A DNA stretch of 15,551 nucleotides, taken from assembly GCA_964545925.1 (NCBI GenBank), contig CAZJHM010000017.1, positions 1 through 15,551 of the forward strand, written 5' to 3'. Position 1 is the first letter of the stretch. Each line of letters begins with the position of its first letter. Below are positions 7,182 to 12,998 of the stretch, piece by piece. A program made the translations under genes and the position numbers. The DNA is from CAZJHM01 sp964545925 (GTDB lineage Archaea; Iainarchaeota; Iainarchaeia; Iainarchaeales; CAZJHM01). The notes beneath the pieces were generated by a model. The model ran no database searches and was not told the origin of the DNA. It saw only the letters and a list, made by a program, of their open reading frames with translations.

Positions 7182-7208
7182 AAATAAGTAGGCAAAAGAA
7201 AGGATTAA

Positions 7209-7244
7209 GTTTAAAATGTAATTGTACCTTGTTTTCTTGGGGAG
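7209..7244 (+). promoter_or_regulatory. Possible internal promoter and ribosome binding site before the GINS gene
   Basis: GTTTAAAATG (7209-7218) resembles a TATA box and would start transcription near 7239. GGGGAG (7239-7244) is a ribosome binding site three nucleotides before the ATG at 7248. The 66-nt gap after priS is the largest inside the replication cluster, so a second start of transcription is plausible, with a leader barely long enough to hold the ribosome binding site. Confidence 0.4.
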
Positions 7245-7247
7245 CAA

Positions 7248-7781
7248 ATGGATATTAATTATGATGAGATAAGGAGAATTTATAGGCTGGAGAAAAACAC
7301 TGCTAAGATTTCTGATGTTGATGATGATTTTTATGTTAAGCTCTCTGAATATTTGAAAGAAAGTAAAAAAGAATATTTGAAAAAAATAGATGAATTGGAT
7401 TCAAAAGATACAAAGATGTTTGTAAATATTAAAAAAATGATTGAAGAGATTTTTTTATTAAGAATGAGGAAAATAATAAACAAATCACTTCTTTTTGTTT
7501 TGACTGAAGATGAACAAAAATTCAATATGAGTGTTGAAGAAAGAAAACTGTTTAATAATTTAGTAAATGATTTGAAAAGACATAGGGAATTGGAAAAGAA
7601 AATATTTAATGGAGAAGGGGCTAAAAGTGAAAAGATAGAAATTGAGATAATTAAAGATGTTCCAGAATTTGTTGGGCCGGATATGAAAGAATATGGAGAG
7701 TATAAAAAAGGAGAGAAAATAAATGTTGATTCTAAGATTGCAAGTTTGCTTATTGAGAGAAAACTTGGGAAACAAGTTTAG
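7248..7781 (+). CDS. Archaeal GINS subunit, Gins51/Gins15 type
   Basis: A 177-residue protein with the A-then-B domain order of archaeal Gins51 (also called Gins15). Residues 1-120 are helical: DDFYVKLSEYLKES, then LLRMRKIINKSLLF, which matches the conserved R-x-x-K-I segment, then LTEDEQKFNMSVEERKLFNNLV. The C-terminal B domain (about 130-177) is VPEFVGPDMKEYGEYKKGEKI followed by a final LLIERKLGKQV helix, the small beta domain that docks the complex. GINS joins MCM and RecJ/Cdc45 in the replicative helicase, and archaeal GINS can be a homotetramer of this type or a tetramer with Gins23. No Gins23 gene is in the window. It follows PriS, a neighbourhood known in archaea, and precedes aIF2-alpha by eight nucleotides. 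GINS sequences diverge strongly, so the assignment rests on layout, motifs and context together. Confidence 0.8.
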   Translation: MDINYDEIRRIYRLEKNTAKISDVDDDFYVKLSEYLKESKKEYLKKIDELDSKDTKMFVNIKKMIEEIFLLRMRKIINKSLLFVLTEDEQKFNMSVEERKLFNNLVNDLKRHRELEKKIFNGEGAKSEKIEIEIIKDVPEFVGPDMKEYGEYKKGEKINVDSKIASLLIERKLGKQV

Positions 7782-7786
7782 GTGAG
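7780..7786 (+). promoter_or_regulatory. Ribosome binding site of the aIF2-alpha gene
   Basis: AGGTGAG overlaps the TAG stop of the GINS gene and lies three nucleotides before the ATG at 7790. It sets the start and couples the two genes. Confidence 0.6.
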
Positions 7787-7789
7787 AAA

Positions 7790-8530
7790 ATGGTTGAGAT
7801 TGGAGAAAATGTAATTTGTAAGATAAAGAAAATTCTTCCTTATGGTGTGTTTGTTGAGATAGTTGAAACTGGACAGGAAGGGTTTGTTCATATATCTCAG
7901 GTTGAAAGTGGATGGATAAAAAATATTAGGAAAGTTGTTAAAGAAGGAGAAATGAGAGTTGGAAGAGTGATGGTAATTAATAAAGATAGGAAGCAGATTG
8001 ATATTTCATTTACTAAGGTTTCCAAATTGGCTGAAAGAAGCGAAATAAATGATTGGAAAAAAAGAAAGAAAATAAATATGTTAATGGAAGTTATTTCAAA
8101 AGAAAAAAAGAAAAGTTTAGAAGAAGCTTGGGAAAAGGTTGCTGAACCACTTATTGAGAAATATGGGGATTTTGATAATGCATTGAAAAATATTGCAAGT
8201 GAAAAAGAAAAAGGAGTTGAATGTATAGACAAGACTTGGAGAAAAGTAGTATATGATATTCTCTCTAAAAGTGCTCAAACAGAAGAAAAAACAATAAAAA
8301 GAATATATGAGATTAAAGTTGGTGGAGCAGACGGATTAAATAAAATTAAGAAAATGTTTGAAAAAGTTCCTGAGGAATCTGAATCTAGTTATATTGGAGG
8401 AGGACAGTATTTGATTGAGATTAAAGGAATGAATGTTAAAAAAGTTGATGAAAAACTAACTAAGTTTGAAGAAGAATTAGAAAAAGAAATATTAAAAGCA
8501 AAAGGAAGTTTCAAGAAGGTGAAGGAATGA
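7790..8530 (+). CDS. Translation initiation factor aIF2 subunit alpha
   Basis: A 246-residue protein with the three-part layout of archaeal/eukaryotic IF2-alpha. Residues about 5-80 form an S1 RNA-binding fold (GENVICKIKKILPYGVFVEI, GFVHISQVESGWIKNIRKVV, then INKDRKQIDISF). Residues about 85-165 are the helical domain, and about 170-246 the alpha-beta domain that contacts aIF2-gamma (YEIKVGGADGLNKIKKMF and YIGGGQYLIEIKGMNVKKVDEKL). aIF2 carries initiator Met-tRNA to the small ribosomal subunit. The protein is slightly shorter than typical archaeal versions (about 260-275) but complete. The gene sits between GINS and PAC2, overlapping PAC2 by four nucleotides. In many archaea aIF2-alpha is flanked by S27e and Nop10; both are missing here. 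Subunits beta and gamma are not in the window. Confidence 0.9.
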   Translation: MVEIGENVICKIKKILPYGVFVEIVETGQEGFVHISQVESGWIKNIRKVVKEGEMRVGRVMVINKDRKQIDISFTKVSKLAERSEINDWKKRKKINMLMEVISKEKKKSLEEAWEKVAEPLIEKYGDFDNALKNIASEKEKGVECIDKTWRKVVYDILSKSAQTEEKTIKRIYEIKVGGADGLNKIKKMFEKVPEESESSYIGGGQYLIEIKGMNVKKVDEKLTKFEEELEKEILKAKGSFKKVKE

Positions 8531-9276
8531 TTAAGATTAATGGGAAAAAGCAGAATGCAGATTATCTAATTAGTGGATTGCCTGGAATTGGATTAGTTGG
8601 AAAGATTGTTGTTGATTATTTAATTTATAAATTAAAACCTGTTAAGATTGCTGAAATTTATTCTGATAACTTTCCTCCTTTAGTTCAATCAGTTAAAGGA
8701 GTTTTAGAACCAATCAAACTTGAAATGTTTTATAAGAAGATTAAGGGAAAAGGAATTATTTTTTTGGCTGGGCCTGTGCAACCAAGTATTGAAGGAAGAG
8801 GGGCTGGAAAAGAACATTTTGAATTTTCAGAGATAATTATTAAAGAAGCTAAGAAAAGAAAAGTCAAACAAATAATTACATTAGCTGGAATAAATATTGG
8901 GCAGAAAAGAGTTTTGAAAAAACCTTCTCTTTGGATTGTTGGGAGTTCAAGCAAGAATTTGAAAAAGTTTATGAAAGAATTTGATATTAAAAATATTTAT
9001 GAACAAGCAATAAGTGGAGCTGCTGGGATATTTATTACTGAAGGCTACAAGAAAAAAATAGAAGGAATTTGTTTAATGGGAGAAACAAGTGCTCAAATGC
9101 AATATGGGGATGTTGGGGCTTCAAGAGTTGTTTTGGATAGTTTAGAGAAATTTTTCAAGTTTGGGTTGAAATATGATGATTTAGATAAAGATGTTAAGAA
9201 GTTAGAAGAAGAATTTGCTAAGATAAACAAAAGTGTAGAAGAAGTAAAAGAAGAAAATCCAAGTTATATAAGATGA
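8527..9276 (+). CDS. PAC2-family protein (archaeal proteasome assembly chaperone-like)
   Basis: A 249-residue PAC2 protein. The signature LPGIGLVGK is at 18-26, followed by IYSDNFPPLV, IIFLAGPVQPS, IITLAGINIGQ, and GAAGIFITEGYKKKIEGICLMGETSAQ, then a helical C-terminus with a coiled-coil-like charged end (from about 215). Archaeal homologues PbaA/PbaB are related to eukaryotic proteasome assembly chaperones; some bind the 20S proteasome and others do not, so the exact partner here is open. The start is set by AAGGTGA four nucleotides upstream, within the end of the aIF2-alpha gene, and the ATG overlaps the preceding TGA. Its place after aIF2-alpha is a conserved archaeal arrangement in which Nop10 normally lies between them. 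Its stop overlaps the next start as ATGA, so the run from aIF2-alpha to the deacylase is probably one transcript. Confidence 0.85.
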   Translation: MIKINGKKQNADYLISGLPGIGLVGKIVVDYLIYKLKPVKIAEIYSDNFPPLVQSVKGVLEPIKLEMFYKKIKGKGIIFLAGPVQPSIEGRGAGKEHFEFSEIIIKEAKKRKVKQIITLAGINIGQKRVLKKPSLWIVGSSSKNLKKFMKEFDIKNIYEQAISGAAGIFITEGYKKKIEGICLMGETSAQMQYGDVGASRVVLDSLEKFFKFGLKYDDLDKDVKKLEEEFAKINKSVEEVKEENPSYIR

Positions 9277-9728
9277 CTATGAATTGTTTTGAAATTTTAG
9301 AGAAAAAAGGAATCAAATATAATATTTTATTTTTATCTAGTGTTTCTGTTTCATTCAAAGATGTTTTAGCTAATTCTCAAGAAATAAATGAAAAAGAAAT
9401 TTGTAAAACTATTGTTTTGAAGAATAATGATGGAAAACAATTTGCTTTATTTTTAAGAGGAAAAGACAAAATTGATTTTAAGAAAATAAAGGATATTTTT
9501 GGTAAATCAAAAATATTAACAAAGGAGGAATTGAAAAAAGAGACTGGAAAGGATGCTGGAGAGATTTGTCCAATTTTGTTAAAAATACCTATTTTTGTTG
9601 AGAAAAAAGTTCTTGAAAACGAAAAAATTAATTTTGGCTCAGGGAATTTAACTAAAGGAGTTGAAATTAAGAAAAATGATTTATCTAAAGCATTTAAATT
9701 TGAAATTAAAGAATTTGCAGAGGTTTAA
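9273..9728 (+). CDS. YbaK/EbsC-family aminoacyl-tRNA deacylase
   Basis: A 151-residue free-standing YbaK/ProX-type editing domain that hydrolyses mischarged tRNAs. The order of motifs fits: an N-terminal helix ending in KKGIKYNILF, then EICKTIVLKNNDGKQFALFL with the conserved lysine (K45 in CKTIVLK), KILTKEELKKETGKDAGEICP with the G-x-x-x-P loop, and FGSGNLTKGVEIKKNDLSKAF near the end. It has no fused synthetase. Which tRNA it edits (Cys/Ala-tRNA-Pro or others) cannot be read from sequence. Its ATG overlaps the PAC2 stop (ATGA), so it is probably coupled; there is no obvious ribosome binding site, and a second ATG two codons later is an alternative start. It ends a run of translation and protein-quality genes, and a promoter for the next gene overlaps its stop. 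Confidence 0.8.
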   Translation: MTMNCFEILEKKGIKYNILFLSSVSVSFKDVLANSQEINEKEICKTIVLKNNDGKQFALFLRGKDKIDFKKIKDIFGKSKILTKEELKKETGKDAGEICPILLKIPIFVEKKVLENEKINFGSGNLTKGVEIKKNDLSKAFKFEIKEFAEV

Positions 9729-9731
9729 AAG
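9723..9731 (+). promoter_or_regulatory. TATA-like box of the endonuclease Q gene
   Basis: GTTTAAAAG spans the stop codon of the deacylase gene and is centred about 26 nt before the ATG at 9753. A T-rich stretch (9735-9748) lies between box and start; it may also act as a weak terminator for the upstream operon. Confidence 0.4.
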
Positions 9732-9752
9732 AAGTTTTTTTCTTTTTTAAGT

Positions 9753-10976
9753 ATGAGTAGAGGATTTGATTGTGATTTGCATTTTCACGGATTTAATAGT
9801 GGAGGAGTAAGCAAGAATATGTTGCCTTCTGTTATTGGAGAACAGACTGAATTGAAAGGATTGGATATAGTTGGAAGTGCGGATATATTGAACAAAGAAT
9901 GGTATGATTTGGTTAAGAAAGAGACTATTGAAGAAGATGGATGTTTTAAATTTAGAGATTCAAAAACAAAAATCATTTTGACTACTGAGGTGCAGATTGG
10001 AGCTGTGCATTATTTGGTTTTTCTTAGGGATTTTTCAAGTGTTTCTAAAATCCGCGGGATTTTGAAAGAAACTAGATTAGATGGAAAAGGATTTGGGCGC
10101 CCTTGGTTGAAAATGGGGTTAGAGGAATTTTATAGTAAGATTGAAGGAGAAGGAATAATTGGTCCTGCACATATATTTACTCCTTATTTTGGGCTATTGG
10201 GCAAGTATAATGACTTGGAAATATTTGGGGAAATGAAAGACAAGGTTTATTTTTGCGAATTGGGTTTGAGTGCGGATAGTGAAATGGCAAATAATAAGAT
10301 TTTGGAGAACTTGAGTTTTTTGAGTTTTAGTGATAGTCATAGTCCTTGGGTTCATAAGATAGGAAGGGAATTTACAAGGATTAAAATGGGAAAAGGGAAT
10401 TATGAGGGATTAGAAAAAGCATTAAAGAAAAAAGAAATTGAATTTAATGTTGGATTAAATCCCAAAGAAGGAATGTATCATTGCACAGCTTGTAATAAAT
10501 GTTATAAGAAATATTCTTTGGAAGAAGGGGAAAGATACAAATGGAAATGTTTTGAGTGTGGAGGAATTATAAAGAAAGGAGTTTATGAAAGAAGTTTGGA
10601 GTTTGAGAAAAGTGAGAAAAAAAGACCTGAATATAAATATGTTTTACCTTTGGCTGAAATTATATCTTTGGCTTATGGAGAAATGGGAATAAATTGTGTT
10701 AAAGTCCAAAGTAAATGGATGGATTTTATAAGTGTTTATAAAAATGAGAAAAAAGTTCTTTTGGAAATTGACTTAGGAGAATTGGGAGAGATAGACAAGA
10801 AAATTGCAGAATATATTGGAGCTTTTAGGGAAAATAGAGTTTTGTATATACCGGGAGGAGGAGGGAATTATGGAAAACCTAAGATTTTTTTGGGTAGAGA
10901 GGAGTTTGAGAGAGAGAAAGGAAAAGAAGAATATTATTGTTGTTCTAGGAAATGTAAGACTATTTTTGATTATTAG
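9753..10976 (+). CDS. endoQ: Endonuclease Q (PHP-domain DNA repair nuclease)
   Basis: A 407-residue member of the TIGR00375/EndoQ family, which nicks DNA on the 5' side of deaminated bases (uracil, hypoxanthine, xanthine) and abasic sites. The PHP domain (about 5-230) shows DLHFH (8-12), GSADILNKEW (41-50), TTEV (77-80), VHYLVFL (85-91), GPAHIFTPYFG (137-147) and SFSDSHSPW (191-199), where D194 matches the catalytic aspartate region. A zinc finger follows with C244, C247, C250, C266 and C269. The C-terminal domain (about 295-385) includes YVLPLAEIISLAYG and GKPKIFLGREEF. The family's usual GTGDxxHPxW motif appears here as GSADILNKEW, with Asn where His is usual. The protein ends in TIFDY, a PCNA-binding-like tail. 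The gene has its own promoter, and its stop overlaps the convergent radical SAM gene by four nucleotides. Confidence 0.85.
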   Translation: MSRGFDCDLHFHGFNSGGVSKNMLPSVIGEQTELKGLDIVGSADILNKEWYDLVKKETIEEDGCFKFRDSKTKIILTTEVQIGAVHYLVFLRDFSSVSKIRGILKETRLDGKGFGRPWLKMGLEEFYSKIEGEGIIGPAHIFTPYFGLLGKYNDLEIFGEMKDKVYFCELGLSADSEMANNKILENLSFLSFSDSHSPWVHKIGREFTRIKMGKGNYEGLEKALKKKEIEFNVGLNPKEGMYHCTACNKCYKKYSLEEGERYKWKCFECGGIIKKGVYERSLEFEKSEKKRPEYKYVLPLAEIISLAYGEMGINCVKVQSKWMDFISVYKNEKKVLLEIDLGELGEIDKKIAEYIGAFRENRVLYIPGGGGNYGKPKIFLGREEFEREKGKEEYYCCSRKCKTIFDY

Positions 10977-11947
10977 AAAAGTATTGGGATTTTTGAATTG
11001 CAGGAAGGACATTTGTTTGAAGAAATAAAGATTTTTTCTGAATGCCTATCTATTAGAAGAGTTTGACAATGAGGGCAAAAAGTGTTTTGTTCTCCTATGT
11101 TGCCCAGATAAACAAAATCTAATTTTTCCTTTGCGATTTTTTCTGCCTCGTGCATTTCTTTCATAGAAGTTTGAGGAAGATGAGAAAGTTGGTAGTTGGG
11201 AAAAAAGCGAGAGATGTGCAAAGGAATAGATGGAGAAAGAGAAGAGATAAAGGAAATCATTTCTTGGATTGTTTGAGGAGAAGTGTTTAAAGAAGGAATT
11301 AGAAGATTTGTTATTTCTAAGTGAATTTTTTTCTGATGGAAGATAGAGATTGAATCTTGAACTTTTTCTAGGGAAATGTTTCCACATATTTCTTTGTAGA
11401 ATTTTTTGTCTCCTTTGTAGTCTATATTTATTGCATCTAGGTAAGGAGAAATTAAGTTGATTGTTTCTTCTGTTTGATAACCATTTGAAACCCATAAATT
11501 AGAGAGATTTTTCTTTTTGGCTAATTTCATTATGTCTAAAGCATATTCTAAGAAAATTGTTGGTTCTGTGTAAGTATAAGAAATTGATTGGGCTTTTTTG
11601 GAGAGGGCTAATTGCACAATTTCTTCTGGTGTAAATTCAGGTTGCTCTAGAATTTTAGATTGAGAGATTTCATAGTTTTGGCAATGTTTACAAAAGAAAT
11701 TGCATCCTAAAGTTGAGACACTTAGAGTTTTTGAAAAAGGTTTGAAATGATAGAATGGTTTTTTCTCTATTGCATCTAAATGGATTGAGCAAGGCTTATT
11801 ATAAACTAAAGAGAAAAGTTTTCCATTAATGTTTTTTCTTGTTCTGCATAAACCTGTGCTATCTGGTTTTATTATGCAATTTCTATGGCAAACTAAACAC
11901 TCTACTGTTTGATTTTCTAATTCATTGTAAAGAAGTGCTTTGTGCAT
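10973..11947 (-). CDS. amrS: AmmeMemoRadiSam-system radical SAM enzyme
   Basis: A 324-residue radical SAM protein. The CxxxCxxC cluster motif is C82, C86 and C89 in GCNFFCKHCQN. An N-terminal cysteine set (C17, C20, C24 and C34, in VECLVCHRNCIIKPDSTGLC) is typical of the AmmeMemoRadiSam radical SAM family and of related pyruvate formate-lyase activase-like proteins. YTYTEPTIFLEYALDI, LWVSNGYQTEE and DAINIDYKGDKKFY match the conserved TIM-barrel segments, and HISRFFPNY the later one. The last 35 residues carry two CxxC pairs (FCPHC and KCPSC), probably a small zinc or rubredoxin-like knuckle. The family is linked by co-occurrence to MEMO1 and AMMECR1 proteins, neither of which is in the window. 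The chemistry is not established. The start is supported by a TATA-like box 25 nt upstream; the stop overlaps the endonuclease Q stop. Confidence 0.85.
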   Translation of the reverse strand: MHKALLYNELENQTVECLVCHRNCIIKPDSTGLCRTRKNINGKLFSLVYNKPCSIHLDAIEKKPFYHFKPFSKTLSVSTLGCNFFCKHCQNYEISQSKILEQPEFTPEEIVQLALSKKAQSISYTYTEPTIFLEYALDIMKLAKKKNLSNLWVSNGYQTEETINLISPYLDAINIDYKGDKKFYKEICGNISLEKVQDSISIFHQKKIHLEITNLLIPSLNTSPQTIQEMISFISSLSPSIPLHISRFFPNYQLSHLPQTSMKEMHEAEKIAKEKLDFVYLGNIGEQNTFCPHCQTLLIDRHSEKIFISSNKCPSCNSKIPILF

Positions 11948-11966
11948 ATTTAAATTTGAAAGATTG

Positions 11967-11977
11967 AAAATAAAAAG
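11967..11977 (-). promoter_or_regulatory. TATA-like box of the radical SAM gene
   Basis: Minus-strand CTTTTTATTTT is centred 25 nt before the ATG at 11947, implying a leaderless message. The box matches those of the winged-helix and BofA-like genes (AATCTTTTTA or ATCTTTTTA cores). Confidence 0.5.
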
Positions 11978-11997
11978 ATTAGTTTTGGTTTAAATAA

Positions 11998-12264
11998 TTA
12001 GATTATTTCCATTATTTTCAAAAGAATTAAAGAACCTACTCCTGCTAAACCAAAGATTACAGAAATTACTAAAGAAGGAATAAATGGAAGTTGAATTTTT
12101 AAAACAAAGATAACTATTGCCCATGCTACTACTCCTAAAATTGAATTAATTATAATTTTTTTCATAACTGCTATAATGACTATTGCTGCAATAATTAGAA
12201 CTATGCCTGAGCCAGTAAGAAAAGATTGAGATTGAGCAAAAGATAAAATTGTTGAAAAAACCAT
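11998..12264 (-). CDS. BofA-like small membrane protein
   Basis: An 88-residue hydrophobic protein with about three membrane segments (18-34, 37-55 and 61-84). KKIIINSILGVVAWAIVIFV followed by FIPSLVISVIFGLAGVGSLI fits the archaeal branch of the BofA family, in which an asparagine (N40) in the second helix and a glycine-rich third helix are conserved. In Bacillus BofA inhibits processing of pro-sigma-K; archaea have no sigma-K, so the name carries over by similarity only and the archaeal role is unknown. It lies on the same strand as the radical SAM gene, which has its own promoter 20 nt beyond this stop. It diverges from the ABC ATPase gene across 50 nt with a shared TATA-like element 26 nt before its ATG. 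Family assignment is by pattern, so moderate confidence. Confidence 0.65.
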   Translation of the reverse strand: MVFSTILSFAQSQSFLTGSGIVLIIAAIVIIAVMKKIIINSILGVVAWAIVIFVLKIQLPFIPSLVISVIFGLAGVGSLILLKIMEII

Positions 12265-12285
12265 ATAAAAATATGAAGAGAGAAG

Positions 12286-12294
12286 ATTAAAAAG
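12286..12294. promoter_or_regulatory. Single TATA-like element shared by two divergent genes
   Basis: ATTAAAAAG on the plus strand (CTTTTTAAT on the minus) is centred near 12290. It lies about 26 nt from the minus-strand ATG of the BofA-like gene (12264) and about 25 nt from the plus-strand ATG of the ABC ATPase gene (12315). No other good box lies at the required spacing for either gene, so one element may serve both directions. Confidence 0.45.
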
Positions 12295-12314
12295 ATTTGT
12301 AATATTTGTATAAT

Positions 12315-12998
12315 ATGGTTAGTGAGATTTTACTTGAAGCAAAAGGAATAGAAAAAATATATAAAATGGGCAAAGCTGAAGTTATGGCTTTGAAAGGAAT
12401 TAACATGAAAGTTAAGAAAGGAGAATATATTTCTATAATGGGAGCAAGTGGTTCTGGTAAAAGCACTCTTTTGCATGTTCTTGGAGCTCTATTAAGGCCA
12501 AATAAAGGAGAAGTATATTTGAAGGGGAAGGCATTTTCAGAAATGGATGATGATGAACTTGCTATTATAAGAGGAAGGACAATAGGATTTGTTTTCCAGA
12601 CTTTTAATTTGATGCCTCATTTGACTGCTTTGGAAAATGTTGCTTTACCTTTATGGATATGTGATGTTTCTGAAACTGAAAGAATAGAAAGAGCAAAAAA
12701 AGCACTGAAAGAAGTTGAGTTGGAAGATAGAATGTATCATAGGCCAAATGAACTAAGCGGGGGACAAAGACAAAGAGTTGCAATTGCAAGAGCAATTGTT
12801 GTTAATCCGGATATAATTGTTGCTGATGAACCAACTGGAAATCTGGATTCAAGAACTGGAGAAAAAATCTTGGAGATAATTGAAGGACAAAATAAAAAAG
12901 GTAAGACAGTGATAATGGTTACACATGAAGAAGAAATTGGAAAAAGAGCAAAAAGAAAAATAAAATTAAAAGATGGCAAGATATTGAGTGATAGATAA
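12315..12998 (+). CDS. ABC transporter ATP-binding protein, MacB/LolD type
   Basis: A 227-residue nucleotide-binding subunit. From ATG 12315: Walker A GASGSGKST (43-51), Q-loop FVFQTFNLMPHLTALENV (Q95), ABC signature LSGGQ (147-151), Walker B IIVADE (167-172), D-loop NLDS, and the switch histidine H204 in VTHE. The insertion before the signature and PHLTALENVALPL place it in the MacB/LolD/FtsE-like group, which pairs with FtsX-fold permeases that do mechanical work rather than ordinary transport. No such permease is in the window. A TTG three codons upstream (12306) is in frame, but the ATG fits better with the box 25 nt upstream. The stop overlaps the glycosyltransferase start (TAATG), so the two are translationally coupled, although glycosyltransferases are not usual partners of this ATPase class. 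Confidence 0.9.
   Translation: MVSEILLEAKGIEKIYKMGKAEVMALKGINMKVKKGEYISIMGASGSGKSTLLHVLGALLRPNKGEVYLKGKAFSEMDDDELAIIRGRTIGFVFQTFNLMPHLTALENVALPLWICDVSETERIERAKKALKEVELEDRMYHRPNELSGGQRQRVAIARAIVVNPDIIVADEPTGNLDSRTGEKILEIIEGQNKKGKTVIMVTHEEEIGKRAKRKIKLKDGKILSDR

Noticed and set aside
7897..8232. 111-residue minus-strand frame opposite aIF2-alpha
   Set aside because: Antisense to a firmly identified gene; its hydrophobic Phe/Ser/Leu content mirrors Lys/Glu codons.
11046..11495. 149-residue minus-strand frame within the radical SAM gene
   Set aside because: It overlaps conserved motifs of the radical SAM enzyme in another frame and is Asn/Ser/Arg-rich with no recognisable domain.
12306..12314. 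TTG start three codons before the ABC ATPase ATG
   Set aside because: The ATG at 12315 fits the 25-nt spacing to the TATA-like element and the usual N-terminus of the family; the TTG would put the box only about 16 nt away.
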